From positions 62,001-126,000 of the forward strand of contig CAWCOF010000016.1 in NCBI GenBank assembly GCA_963797005.1: 64,000 nt of DNA. Reading direction: 5' to 3'. The DNA is from AWTP1-13 sp963797005. Lineage in GTDB: Bacteria > Pseudomonadota > Alphaproteobacteria > Rhizobiales > Hyphomicrobiaceae. Shown piece by piece: positions 34,555 to 45,061 of this stretch (position 1 is the stretch's first letter; each line of letters starts with the position of its first letter). The notes beneath the pieces were generated by a model that saw nothing but the letters and a program-made list of their open reading frames with translations, searched no databases and was not told the origin of the DNA. A program made the position numbers and the translations under genes.

Positions 34555-35304
34555 ATGCTGACAAGGCTCAAACGCGCCGGGCTCATCTGGCCGACCGTCT
34601 TCGCTGCGGTCGGCTTGGCCGTGCTGATCGCGCTCGGCACCTGGCAGCTCGAGCGCAAGCGCTGGAAAGAAGATCTCATCTCCAAGATCACCGCGCGCGT
34701 CCACGCCGCCCCGATCCCGCTCGCGCAAGCCGAAAAGATGCGGCGCGAAGGGGTCGACGTCGCCTACACCCACGTCATCGCCAAGGGCCGGTTCCATCAC
34801 GACAAGGAGCGCTACCTCTATGCCCCGGCGCCATCGGGTCTGGGCTGGCACGTCTATACGCCGCTCGAGCTGGCGCCCTCGCGCATGGTGTGGGTCAACC
34901 GCGGCTTCGTGCCGGACGCGAAGAAGGACCCGGCGACGCGGCGCGCAGGCCAGCTCGCAGGTGACGTTGAGGTGGAGGGGCTTGCGCGGATGCCGGCCGC
35001 GAGGGGCGCTTTCACGCCGGACAACGACCCGACGCGGAACCTCTGGTACTGGCCGGACGTGGCCGGCCTGCAGGTTTCCGCCTTCGGCAAAGGGGCGGCG
35101 GCCTTGCCCGTGACCATCGATGCGGATGCCGAGCCAGCGCCTCCGGGCGGCTTGCCCCGAGGCGGCGTCACACGCCTGGTGCTCCCCAACCGTCATCTCG
35201 AATACGCGCTGACCTGGTATGGCCTCGGGCTGACGCTGATCGCCGTCTACGCGGTCTTCGCGGCGGGCCGCCTGCGCGGAGCCGCGCCGCCAGTGGCGGG
35301 CTAG
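34555..35304 (+). CDS. SURF1 family oxidase assembly protein
   Basis: This 249-residue protein belongs to the SURF1 family, which helps load heme a into cytochrome c oxidase. It has an N-terminal helix (LIWPTVFAAVGLAVLIALGTWQLERKRWK), a periplasmic domain with GWHVYTPLELAPSRMVWVNRGFVP and a closing helix (RHLEYALTWYGLGLTLIAVYAVFAAGR). The NRHLxYAxTWYGLAxTL-type ending is a hallmark. The ATG at 34555 is preferred to a GTG at 34546 that abuts the DUF983 stop. It closes the oxidase-specific part of the block. The following gap to thrC (35305-35512) has an AT-rich patch near 35370-35393 that may hold a promoter. Confidence 0.93.
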   Translation: MLTRLKRAGLIWPTVFAAVGLAVLIALGTWQLERKRWKEDLISKITARVHAAPIPLAQAEKMRREGVDVAYTHVIAKGRFHHDKERYLYAPAPSGLGWHVYTPLELAPSRMVWVNRGFVPDAKKDPATRRAGQLAGDVEVEGLARMPAARGAFTPDNDPTRNLWYWPDVAGLQVSAFGKGAAALPVTIDADAEPAPPGGLPRGGVTRLVLPNRHLEYALTWYGLGLTLIAVYAVFAAGRLRGAAPPVAG

Positions 35305-35512
35305 GTCGGCCCCCTGCCGGGTGCGCCGTTTGCCGCTCGGGCTCATGCGCGTCGAAGGGCGGTAAAACGCATATTTTTCAATTCACTATATCCAGAGCCG
35401 CAGCCCGCCGGAACAAAACCGTGCCTTACCGGCCGGGCGCCTTGTTAGCCCCACGCCTGCGGCCTAGGGTGCCTTTCGAGCCATCTCAACCCGAAAGCGA
35501 GTTCCCCTTTCC

Positions 35513-36929
35513 GTGCGGTACATCTCCACCAGAGGCGAGGCGCCCGAGCTTTCCTTCGAGGATGCGCTGCTGGCGGGCTTGGCGCGTGACGGCGGCCTCT
35601 ACGTACCGAAGACCTGGCCGCGGCTGGCGCCGGCCGCGATCGCCGGCTTTGCCGGCAAGCCGTTCGCCGAGGTGGCGGTCGCCGCGCTGGAACCCTTCGT
35701 CGGCGACAGCATCGCGCGCGCTGACCTGCTTGCCATGGCGCGCGAGGCTTACGCCCGCTTCGGCCACCCGGCCGTGACCCCGCTCGTGCAGATCGACCGC
35801 AGCCTGTGGGTGCTGGAGCTGTTTCATGGCCCCACCCTTGCCTTCAAGGACGTGGCCATGCAGCTCCTGGCGCGCCTGATGGACCGCGTGCTGGCGACCC
35901 GCGGCGAGCGCGTCACCATCGTCGCGGCCACGTCCGGCGACACGGGCGGCGCGGCCATCGAGGCCTTCCGCGGCTCGGAGCGCGCCGACGCCATCGTGCT
36001 CTTCCCGCACGGGCGCATCTCGGACGTGCAGCGGCGCATGATGACCACGGCCAGGGAGGAGAACGTCCACGCCGTCGCCATCGAGGGCACGTTCGACGAC
36101 TGCCAGGACCTGGTCAAGGCGATGTTCAACGACCTTGCCTTCCGCGACCGCTTAGCGGCTCGGCGCCGTCAATTCCATCAACTGGGGCCGCGTCGTCGCC
36201 CAGGTCAGCTACTACCTCGCGGCCGCCGCGGCCCTCGGCAGCCCGCATCGACCGGTGCAGTTCGCGGTGCCGACCGGCAACTTCGGCGACGTGTTCGCAG
36301 GCTATTGCGCCAAGGCCATGGGCCTGCCGATGGAGCGGCTGGCGATCGCCACCAACGAGAACGACATCCTCTATCGCGCCTGGAGCACGGGGCTCTATAC
36401 GCTGTCGGACGTGGTGGCCACCACCTCGCCCTCCATGGACATCCAGATCTCGTCCAACTTCGAGCGCTTCCTGTTCGAGGCCTTCGGCCGCGATGCCTCG
36501 CTTGTCCGGGCCAAGATGGGAGGGCTGCGCCAGAGCCGGTCGATCGGCCTCGGCGAGGCCATGGTGCCCTACCGGGAGAGCTTCATCGCCGAGCGGGTGG
36601 ACGAGGCCGCCGTCGCCGACTGCATCCGGCGGGTGAAGGCCGAAAGCGGCTACCTGCTCGATCCGCACAGCGCCTGCGGCGTGGTCGCGGCGCGCAAGGC
36701 GCTCTCCTCCCAGTCCCAGCACATTCCCCACATCGCGCTCGCGACCGCCCACCCGGCGAAGTTCCCCGATGCGATGGAGGCAATCACCGGCGCGCGCCCG
36801 GCGCTGCCGCCCCGCCTTGCCTCGCTCATGACCGACAAGGAACGCGTCACCGTGCTGCCCAACGACCTCGGTGCCGTGCAGCGCTTCGTCGCCGATCACG
36901 CCCAGCGCAGCCAAGGAGCCGCAGCATGA
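35513..36929 (+). CDS. thrC: Threonine synthase, one frame break
   Basis: Threonine synthase converts O-phospho-L-homoserine to L-threonine with PLP. The N-terminus YISTRGEAPELSFEDALLAGLARDGGLYVP and LELFHGPTLAFKDVAMQ (with the PLP lysine) are clear. VAATSGDTGGAAIEAFRG, HGRISDVQRRMMTT, GAVNSINWGR and FAVPTGNFGDVFAGY also fit. One apparent extra base lies near 36154 (CTTAGCGG for CTTGCGG); the frame beyond continues with the family sequence. The start is GTG at 35513, since no ATG gives this N-terminus. It overlaps the M16 peptidase gene by 4 bases (ATGA). thrC following SURF1 is usual in Rhizobiales. Confidence 0.94.
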
Positions 36930-38195
36930 GCCCGCAGATCACACGGCTCACCAACGGCCTGCGCGTGGTCTCCTACCACATGCCGCACGTGGAGACGGTC
37001 TCGCTCGGCGTCTGGGTCGGCACCGGTGCGCGCCACGAGCAGGCCGCCGAGCACGGCATCTCCCACCTTCTCGAGCACATGGCCTTCAAGGGCACCGAGC
37101 AGCGCAGCGCCAAGGACATCGCCGAGGAGATCGAGGCCGTGGGCGGTGAGCTCAATGCCGCCACCAGCCTCGAAACCACCGCCTACTTTGCCCGTGTGCT
37201 CGCTGCCGACGTGGGTCTCGCCCTCGATATCATCGCCGACATCCTGCAGATACCGCGCTATGCCCCCGACGAGCTGGAGCGCGAGCGCGAGGTGATCCTG
37301 CAGGAGATCGCCGCCACCCGCGACAGCCCGGACGAGATCGCCTACGAGCTGTTGCAGGAGGCGGCCTTTCCGGGCCAGTCCATCGGCCGTCCCGATCCTC
37401 GGCACCACCGAGAGCGTCACGCGCTTTTCTTCCGCCGATCTGCGCACCTTTCTCGGCGCCAACTACGGCGCCGGCCGCATGGTGCTCTCGGCCGCCGGCA
37501 AGGTCGACCACGATGCGCTCGTGCGCCACGTTGAGGCCCAATTCGGCAGGATGAATGGCGGCGTCGGGGGCCGATTCGAAGCCGCGAAGTACGTCGGCGG
37601 CACGCGTACCTCGTCCAAGCGTTTCGAGCAGAGCCATCTCGTGATGGCTTTCGCGGCGCCTTCGTACCGGAGCAACGAGTTCTACACCGGGCAGGTGTTT
37701 TCGGGCCTGTTCGGCGGGGGCATGTCTTCCCGGCTGTTTCAGGAGGTGCGGGAGCGACTCGGCCTATGCTACGCAATCTATTCCAGTTGCTGGGCGCTGG
37801 CCGACACGGGGCTCTTCGGCGTTCACGCGGCAACCGGACCGGAGATGATGGGGAAGCTGATCGACGTCGTTGGCCAACTGCTCGTGCGCGCGGCGACCGA
37901 GAAGCCGACGGATGCCGAGTTGGCGCGCTCCAAGGCGCAGCACAAGGCAGGTCTGCTGATGGGCCTGGAAAGCTCGTCGGCGCGTGCCGAGCAAATGGCT
38001 CGCCACCTGCTGCTGTTCGACCGCCTGATCGACGCCAAGGAGCTGGTCGAGCGTATCGAGAACGTGACGGCCGACGAGGTGAGGGAGCTCGCCGGCAAGC
38101 TGGTTGGTGGCTCACGGCCGTCGGTCGCCGTGGTGGGTGCCGGGCGCAAGGCGGAGGCCTTTGCGCAGATGGCCGAACGCGCGGCGCGCGTGTGA
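36926..38195 (+). CDS. M16 family zinc peptidase, one frame break
   Basis: This protein of about 422 residues belongs to the M16B group, related to mitochondrial processing peptidase beta. The inverted zinc motif HxxEH is in GISHLLEHMAFKGT, and the downstream glutamate in the EEIEAVGGELNAATSLETTAYFARVL region. The C-terminal half has HLVMAFAAPSYRSNEFYTGQVFSGLFGGGMSSRLFQEVRERLGLCYAIYS, typical of the family. One apparent extra base lies near 37392 (CGTCCCGATC for CGTCCGATC), joining SIGRP to ILGTTESV. The substrates in bacteria are not defined. It overlaps thrC and is followed 46 bp later by a GNAT gene. Confidence 0.92.
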
Positions 38196-38241
38196 GTTGG
38201 AGCGGGCTCGTTCGCGGCTCTGCCGCGCATGAGGGGGTGGC

Positions 38242-38829
38242 ATGGCATTCTTGAGATCCACGCCGGGCATCGATCCCGAGGTTGAAATCCGCGGCCAGCA
38301 GGTCTGTCTGCGCTACCCGACGATGGGCGACTATCCGGCTTGGGCGGAGCTGCGCGCCGTGAGCCGCCGCCACCTGACCGTGTGGGAGCCGCAGTGGGCG
38401 CGCGACGAGTTGACCCGGTCGGCCTACCGCCGCCGTCTGCGCCAATACTTTCGCGAGCTGCGCGACGACCAGGGCTACGCCCTGTTCATCCTGCGCGCGA
38501 GCGATGCGACCCTGCTGGGAGGCCTCAGCATCAGCAACGTGCGGCGCGGCGTGGCCCAGGCCGCCTCCATCGGCTACTGGATCGGAGCGCCCCATGCCAG
38601 CCACGGGTACATGACGGACGCCGTGCGAGCGGTCCTGCCGTTCACCTTCGGTACTCTCGGCCTCAATAGATTGGAGGCGGCCTGCCAGCCCCACAACCTC
38701 CCTTCCCGGCGCGTGCTCGAGAAGGCCGGATTCAAGCGCGAAGGCTTGGCGCGCCGCTACCTCAAGATCAACGGGGTGTGGCAGGACCACGATCTTTATG
38801 CGCTGCTGCACGATGAAGTGCCGGCGTGA
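38242..38829 (+). CDS. GNAT acetyltransferase, RimJ type
   Basis: This 195-residue protein is a GNAT N-acetyltransferase resembling RimJ/RimL enzymes that acetylate protein N-termini. It has VCLRYPTMGDYPAWAELR near the start, then LGGLSISNVRRGVAQAASIGYWIGAPHASHGYMTDAV, which covers the acetyl-CoA-binding strand and loop, and RLEAACQPHNLPSRRVLEKAGFKREGLARRYLKINGVWQDHDLYAL. Its place between the M16 peptidase and the EAL gene is conserved in this group, so a ribosomal or membrane-protein target is possible but unproven. Confidence 0.9.
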   Translation: MAFLRSTPGIDPEVEIRGQQVCLRYPTMGDYPAWAELRAVSRRHLTVWEPQWARDELTRSAYRRRLRQYFRELRDDQGYALFILRASDATLLGGLSISNVRRGVAQAASIGYWIGAPHASHGYMTDAVRAVLPFTFGTLGLNRLEAACQPHNLPSRRVLEKAGFKREGLARRYLKINGVWQDHDLYALLHDEVPA

Positions 38830-38842
38830 GACGCGAGGACGG

Positions 38843-41800
38843 ATGCCGACGTCTCTAGATTGCAGGAGACAGGGGCGCGTGACGGCGCGCGCGGCATGGT
38901 GCGCCCTGTCGTTCGCGCTGGCTCTCGCCGTGCAGCTGCTCGCCGGCCTCGTCGCCCGCCTTCGCGCTGAAGGCGATCCAGATCGACGACGCCGCCGACC
39001 GCGTCGAGATTTCGTCCCTGGGTGAGGGGCACGATCCGCACGGCGACACGCTCCAGATCGAGACCGCTCCCGGCGCGGACGGCGTCAGGGGCCGCATGTC
39101 CGTGCCCGCGGCAACCAAGGGCACCAGCCCGAGCTGGTTCGTGTTTGCGCTGGCCAATACCACCGACAAGCCGGTCGAGCGGTGGCTGGTGGCGGACCGC
39201 TACGCAACGGTCGGATCGGGGGTGGTGTGGCCCGACCTCGACGCGCGCCGCATCAACGCCGTCACCCCTTCGGTGGGATACGTGCCCGAGCGCATCAAGA
39301 ACGACCGCGCCGACGTGTTTCGCCTCACGCTGGAGCCGGGACAGACGGTCACGTTCGTTGCCGAGCTCGCATCGGACCGCTTCCCGCGCCTCTATCTCTG
39401 GAAGGCGCTCGAATACGAGCGGAAGAACCGCGACGGCCAGCTGTTCAACGGCATCATGTTGGGCACCACCGGCCTGCTCGCCATCTTCCTGACGGCCGTC
39501 TTCGCCGCCAATCACAAGGCCATCTTCCCGGCGGCGGCGGTTTTTACGTGGTGCGTGCTGGCCTACCTGTGCGTGGACTTCGGCTTCTGGCACAAGCTCT
39601 TCAATGTGCGGCCGGAGGAGAACGCGCAGTATCGCGCGGCGGGCGAGGCGGCCATGGCGGCGGGCCTGCTCGTCTTCCTTCACACCTTCCTGCGGCTCGC
39701 GTCCTGGCACAACTTCGTGCGCATGCTGCTGGCGCTTTGGATCACGGCGCAGCTCGCACTCATCGCCGTCGCCTTCGTCGACCCCAGGCTCGCGGCCACG
39801 TTCGCGCGCCTTTCCAGCATGGCGATCGCCGGCGTCGGAGCGCTCCTCGTGCTGTTCCTGGCGCTGCGCGGCCAGGACCGCGCGCTATCGCTGGTGCCGA
39901 CCTGGATGCTGCTGTTCGTATGGCTGTTCGGGGCGGGGGCGACCTTCATCGGCCGGCTGTCCGGCGACATCGTCGTGTTCGGCCTGACCGCCGGGCTGGT
40001 GCTGATCGTGGTCCTGATCGGCTTCACCGTCACCCAGTATGCCTTCCGCACCATGGAGCCGCTCTACGGCGTACAGCCGGGCGAGCAGCAGTTGAGATCG
40101 CTTGCCATCGATGGGGCCGGGGCCGGCGTGTGGGAATGGAACGCGCGGCGCGATGAGATCAAGGTCGGCCCCGTGGTCGAGGCCATGCTGGGCCTCAAGG
40201 CCGGGGAGCTGTCCACAAAGACAGCGGATTTCGCCAAGCACATGCACCCGGCGGACCGGGAGCGCTACAAGCTGCTGCTCTGGTCGGTGCGAGAGCGGGC
40301 CGGGGGCGATCTGCGCACCGAGTTTCGCATGCGCCATGTCGACAGCTCCTACCGCTGGTTCGAATTGGAGGCCGCGAGCGTCCCCACCGCGGACCGCCGC
40401 AACCTGCGCTGCGTCGGGCTGCTGCGCGAGGTGACGGATGCCAAGCGCGCGCAGGAGCGCCTGATGCACGATGCGGTGCACGACAGCTTGTCGGGCCTGC
40501 CCAACCGCGAGCTGTTCATCGACCGTCTGGCGATTGCCGCCAAGCGCGCCGCGCTGGAGCCCCTGGTTCGGCCGGCGGTGGTCTTGATCGACATCGACAA
40601 GTTCAAGAGCGTGAATTCCTCGCTGGGGCTCGTCGTCGGCGACAGCCTGCTGTTGACCATCGCGCGCCGGCTCGAGCGCAATCTCGGCCCCCAGGACACG
40701 CTGGGGCGGGTCGGCGGCGACCAGTTCGCGCTCCTGCTCATGACGCAGGCCGATCCGCGCGAGATGGCCATGCTGGCCGAGCAGGTGCGCCGCTCCCTGC
40801 GCGCGCCGATCAGCATCGCCGGCCGCGAGATCGTGCTCACGGCCTCCATCGGCATCGCGCTCTATGGCGGCCCGGACGAGGAGCCCGCGGCGCTGCTGCA
40901 TCAGGCCGAGGTCGCGATGTACCGGGCCAAGAGCGCCGGTCCCGACCGCATCGAGCTCTTCAATGTCGGCATGCGCGCGGAGAAAGACGGGCGCGTCGCG
41001 CTCGAGGACGACCTGCGGCGCGCCGTCGAGAAGCGGCAGCTCAGGCTCGTCTACCAGCCGATCTACTACCTGCCCACCGAGACATTGGCCGGCTTCGAAG
41101 CCTTGCTGCGCTGGGATCATCCGACCAGGGGCGTGCTCAATCCGCCGGACTTCGTGCCGATCGCGGAGGAGAGCGACCTCATTGCCAAGCTGGGCTCCTT
41201 CGTTCTCAATCGGGCCGTGCGCGAAGCCACCCGCTGGCAGAAGGATCTGCCGCGGCCGGACAACCCCCTGTTCGTGAGCGTCAACGTGGCAAGCCGCCAG
41301 CTGTTCAGGCCGGAGCTTGTCAACGAGGTGCGCCACATACTGGGCCGCGCCGTCGTCCCTAAAGGCTCGCTGAGGCTGGAGATCACCGAAACTCTGGTGA
41401 TGGAGAGCCCCGAGAGGTCGACGCAGGTGCTGCGCCAGCTGGCCGATGCCGGTGCCGGTTTGTCGCTCGACGATTTCGGCGCAGGCTACTCCTCGCTCTC
41501 CTATCTCAACCAATTTTCCTTCGACACGATCAAGGTCGATCGCGCCTTCCTGCAGGCCAGCGAGCAGAACGGCACCGGCTCGGTGATCCTGCGCTCGATC
41601 GTGGTCCTGTCGCATGAGCTCGGCAAGAAGGTGGTGGCCGAGGGCGTCGAGACGGAAGACGACGTTGCGTTTCTGCGCACCGTTGGCTGCGAGTACGGAC
41701 AGGGCTTCTACTATGGGGAACCCAAGCCGGAACGGGAGGCACTGCAGCTGGTGAAGGACGAGCGTCGGGCCGAACGGCGCTTGAAGAAGGGCAGCCGCCT

Positions 41801-42558
41801 GCGCAGACGCACACCGAGCGCGGAGGCGGAGACGCCGGCTCCGGGTGCCCCGGCTCCTGCTCCCGTCTCCGGCCCCGCGCCTCCGCCGCCGCCTCCTCCC
41901 GGCTCCGGCAACGGTGCGCACCCGCCGGCCGCCTCACGTTATTCGTCCGGACCATTGCCGCAGGCAGGCGCGGGCATGCGGAGGGGCTGGCGTGTGCCTG
42001 GGCCTCCGCCGGTGCCTGGCTCGCCTCTGGTGCCCGGCAAGGTAGGCCCCGCTCAATTCAATCCGCTCCCACCCAACCCGCTGCGTCCCGCGCCGCCCGA
42101 GCAGAAGCCGACCGACGCCCCTCCGGGGCAGCCGCGAGCTCACCCGGCAGCAGCAGCTCCCGCCGCGGCCACCTCGGCCGAACGGGCAAAGCCGGCCACG
42201 CCCGGAGCCAAGCCCTCGGAAGCGCCGCCGCACTGCCGGCGGACCGACAGCGCCACCCCCGGCGGCTGCACCGTCTAGCGCTGCGGCAATGTCGGGGCCG
42301 CCGCCTCTACCTGCGAAGTCGGCGCTGCAACGCCGGCCGACGCCACCGCACCTTCCCTCGCAAACGAGCCAGCCGCCTCCGGCTCGGACCAATGGCCGGC
42401 AGTCGGCGGATTTTTCGAACCTGCCGCCCGCGATTGCGGAAAGCCTGAAGAAGCTGGCCGGACGAACCGCCCCTCCGATCTCCGGCCAGGAGGCTGGTGG
42501 CACCGCCAGCGCAGATGCGGGCGAGACCGCGGCCGACGACAAGCCCCGCCAGACCTGA
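38843..42558 (+). CDS. Membrane GGDEF/EAL signalling protein with proline-rich tail, two frame breaks
   Basis: After correcting apparent extra bases near 38956 and 42231 this is a protein of about 1,237 residues. It has a signal peptide, an extracytoplasmic sensor region, seven membrane helices (about 39440-40050), a PAS domain (40090-40440), a GGDEF domain (40470-40960), an EAL domain (40990-41740) and a long Pro/Ala-rich tail. The GGDEF site reads GGDQF, so diguanylate cyclase activity is probably lost. The EAL site keeps EALLRW, the DDFGAGYSSL loop and AEGVET, so cyclic-di-GMP phosphodiesterase activity is likely. The 5' end is uncertain, since a GTG at 38879 also fits. Confidence 0.85.
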
Positions 42559-42606
42559 CGTGGTCTTCTGCCAAATCGTTGCGGGAGCACGCCCGGGGTC
42601 GGCGCC

Positions 42607-43212
42607 TCAGGCGTGACCGGCCTCGCTCACCAGATGCGAGGGGTCGATGCCGATCTTGGACATGGCGCGCACGTATTTCTGATCGAGATCGCGGTCGAAC
42701 AGCAAATCGAGGTCCGCCGGACAGTGCAGCCAGCCGTTGGCCTGGATCTCGCTTTCGAGCTGGCCCGGCCGCCAGCCGGCGTACCCCAGCGCCAGGATGG
42801 CTCTGCCGGGGCCCTTGCCACCGGCGATGGCCTTGAGGATGTCGATGGTGGCGGTCAGCGACACGCCGTCATCGATGGGAAGCGTGGAATCTGCCACGTA
42901 GTAGTCGGAGCTGTGCAGCACGAAGCCGCGCCCGGTCTCGACCGGGCCGCCGACGTGGACATTGATGTCGACAACGTCCAACGCGGCCTCGCCGTTGCCG
43001 CCGTCGATACTGAGCTGCTCCAGCAACTGGGGAAAGCTGACGTGCGGTGCGCGCTGATTGATGATGAGGCCCATCGCGCCCTCGGCCGAGTGCGCGCACA
43101 TATAGATGACCGACCGCGCAAAGCGCTTGTCGGTCATGATCGGCATCGCCACCAGCAGTTGCCCGTCGAGGTAGCCGTCTTCGTGGTTCCCGCGCCTTTT
43201 GGTCGTTCGCAT
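42607..43212 (-). CDS. YqgE/AlgH family protein
   Basis: This 201-residue protein is a member of the YqgE/AlgH (DUF179) family. It shows YLDGQLLVAMPIMTDKRFARSVIYMCAHSAEGAMGLIINQ, then VHVGGPVETGRGFVLHSSDY, and ILALGYAGWRPGQLESEIQANGWL, all close to the family pattern. No signal peptide or membrane segment is present. The family's biochemical role is not settled. It is divergent from the DsbD-type domain gene (131 bp apart) and convergent with the EAL gene, whose stop is 48 bp away. Confidence 0.93.
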   Translation of the reverse strand: MRTTKRRGNHEDGYLDGQLLVAMPIMTDKRFARSVIYMCAHSAEGAMGLIINQRAPHVSFPQLLEQLSIDGGNGEAALDVVDINVHVGGPVETGRGFVLHSSDYYVADSTLPIDDGVSLTATIDILKAIAGGKGPGRAILALGYAGWRPGQLESEIQANGWLHCPADLDLLFDRDLDQKYVRAMSKIGIDPSHLVSEAGHA

Positions 43213-43343
43213 CGGCCAAGACTACCGCCTCGAAGGCGCGCCTGTGAAGGGCCTGGGCCCAGCCGTCGGAACAAACAATCGAGGAGTGTTGAATTGCGAC
43301 CCCGACCGTCTCGCATAGGATCGTCCAAGACAACGAGGCGATC

Positions 43344-44203
43344 ATGAGTCGGTTCCAGCTTGCTGCGTGCACCTGCCTCGCCCTCGCCTTCACGGCGGTC
43401 GGCCTTGCTGCGGGCGAGGCCCCTGCCCGATCACGGTGGCTTCGCCGTGGGTCGACCTGCACAAGGCGCGCGTGCGCCTCATTGGCGGTGCCAGGCGGTC
43501 CAAGTCCTACGTCGCGGGCGTGGAGATCACGCTGGCCGACGGGTGGAAGACCTATTGGCGCAACCCCGGCGACGCCGGAGTGCCGCCGGTCTTCGACTGG
43601 TTGGGCTCGACGAACGTGGGCTTGGTCAAGGTGCTCTATCCGGCGCCTTCGCGGATCGCGGAGCCGGCCGCCGAGACCATCGGCTACGAGCACGCCGTAT
43701 TGTTCCCGGTCGAGGTGACGCCCAAGGACCCGACGAAGCCCGTCGAGCTGAAGCTGCTGCTCGAATTCGGTATTTGCCGCGAGATCTGCATCCCCGCGCA
43801 GTCGATGTTGAGCCTGACCATCCCGACCGCGGCACTTGCCAGCCAGGATCTACCCGCCGAGATCCTTGCCGCGCTATCGCGTGTGCCACGCCCGCAAGCG
43901 GAGCGCCGGCGCGACGATCCCGAGCTCCAAGGCATGTCCTCGCAGCTCGAAGGGCCCAAGCCGCAGCTTCGGTTCGCGGTGCGCTTTCCGCGCGGCGGCA
44001 AGGACGGTGATCTCTTCATCGAAGCGCCCGAGGGGCTTTATGTGCCCCTGCCGAAGCGGCTTGCCGACGCAGCGGACGGGACTGCCAAATTCGAGGTGGA
44101 CCTTTCGCGGGCGGACATCGCGCGCGACCTCAAAGGCAAAACCCTTACCCTCACTCTGGTCTCGGATGCCGGCGCAACCGAGACCCTGCGCGTCGTGGAA
44201 TAG
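43344..44203 (+). CDS. DsbD N-terminal-type thiol:disulfide domain protein, two frame breaks
   Basis: This secreted protein of about 285 residues has a signal peptide (FQLAACTCLALAFTAVGLAAG) and a DsbD alpha-like domain. Seen are SPWVDLHKARVRLIGG, VAGVEITLADGWKTYWRNPGDAGVPPVFDW, YPAPSRI, and GICREICIPAQSMLSLTIP with a CxxxC pair. The frame changes by two bases at 43419-43428. Removing one C from each of two C-runs there gives EALPITVASPWV, which fits. The partner membrane domain of DsbD is missing, so this is a stand-alone domain. It may take part in periplasmic thiol chemistry or cytochrome c maturation. It follows YqgE divergently, a usual pairing in Rhizobiales. Confidence 0.85.
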
Positions 44204-44336
44204 TAACCCTTGCCAAGCGTGCTGTGCGCGCTTTAGGTGGCGGTATGGCCTCTACCTTTTGTCTGCACGCGGCCTCGGAGGCTGGCTGTGGTCTTCGTTG
44301 CGCTTTGCGTCTGCTCGTGGCTCATCCTCTAGCGTC

Positions 44337-44831
44337 ATGACGACCCACGTCCTCGAACGAGGCTTTCGCGAGAAGGATCGCGCCCGGATCGTCGCGCTCT
44401 TGCGCGAGTACTGGGCGGCCCTCGACGTGCCCATCTGCTTCCAGGGCTTCGATGCCGAGATCGAAGATTTGCCGGGGTCCTATGCGCCGCCGGGCGGTGA
44501 GATGGTCACCGCACGCGATGCTGCGGGCGGCGAGCTCGTTGGCTGCGTCGCCCTGCGCCCGGTGCCGGACACACCCGACATGTGCGAGATGAAGCGCCTC
44601 TATGTGCGCCCTTCGGCTCGCGGCACGGGGCTGGGCCGCATGCTGGCGGTCGCGGCCATGGACGAGGGCCGGCGTCTCGGCTACCGGCGGATGTTTCTCG
44701 ACACCTTGCCGAGCTTGACGGCGGCGCAGGCGCTCTATCGCTCGCTGGGTTTCCGGCAAACCGGCACGGGCGACGGCGAGCCGCCGGTGGTGCTCTTCGA
44801 GTGCGACCTCGAGGGTAGCCAGCCAGGCTAG
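44337..44831 (+). CDS. GNAT family acetyltransferase
   Basis: This 164-residue protein is a GNAT acyltransferase. The acetyl-CoA-binding motif is CEMKRLYVRPSARGTGLGRMLAVAAMDEGRRLGYRRMFLDT, followed by AAQALYRSLGFRQTG. The N-terminus has DRARIVALLREYW. The substrate is unknown. The ATG at 44337 gives the usual length. The gap before it (44204-44336) holds nothing I recognise. Its stop overlaps the stop of the small convergent gene by 4 bases. Confidence 0.88.
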   Translation: MTTHVLERGFREKDRARIVALLREYWAALDVPICFQGFDAEIEDLPGSYAPPGGEMVTARDAAGGELVGCVALRPVPDTPDMCEMKRLYVRPSARGTGLGRMLAVAAMDEGRRLGYRRMFLDTLPSLTAAQALYRSLGFRQTGTGDGEPPVVLFECDLEGSQPG

Positions 44832-45061
44832 GCAGGCGCGCCGCGACCGAGAGCGCCGAAGAAGCGCATTTTCACCCAGCTCGTTACGCTATGCATGGCC
44901 GTTGCCGGTGGCGCGGCGGCGCCCGGCACAACGGCCTCGCCGGGGCGCCAAGCCTCGTTCTCCGGCTTTGCACCGGTCTTGTTGTTGTTGAGCAGTTCGT
45001 CGGCGGTCGCCATCGCGTAGCCTGCGGCCCGCGCGGCGTTGTTGAGCGTTTCCATTCCCAT
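44828..45061 (-). CDS. Hypothetical small protein
   Basis: This frame codes for 77 residues beginning MGMETLNNAARAAGYAMATADELLNNNKTG. A Pro/Ala-rich middle follows and then TSWVKMRFFGALGRG. No signal, membrane helix or known domain is visible. A GTG start 15 bases upstream is possible. I judge it real on its clear start, lack of a competing gene and neat convergence with the GNAT gene, but codon evidence alone is weak in such GC-rich DNA. Confidence 0.4.
   Translation of the reverse strand: MGMETLNNAARAAGYAMATADELLNNNKTGAKPENEAWRPGEAVVPGAAAPPATAMHSVTSWVKMRFFGALGRGAPA

Noticed and set aside
28676..38195. Whole oxidase block as a decayed pseudogene copy
   Set aside because: No stop-codon substitutions or larger deletions accompany the one-base breaks, and thrC and ctaG are otherwise fully conserved. 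Error is simpler, though a second copy elsewhere would reopen this.
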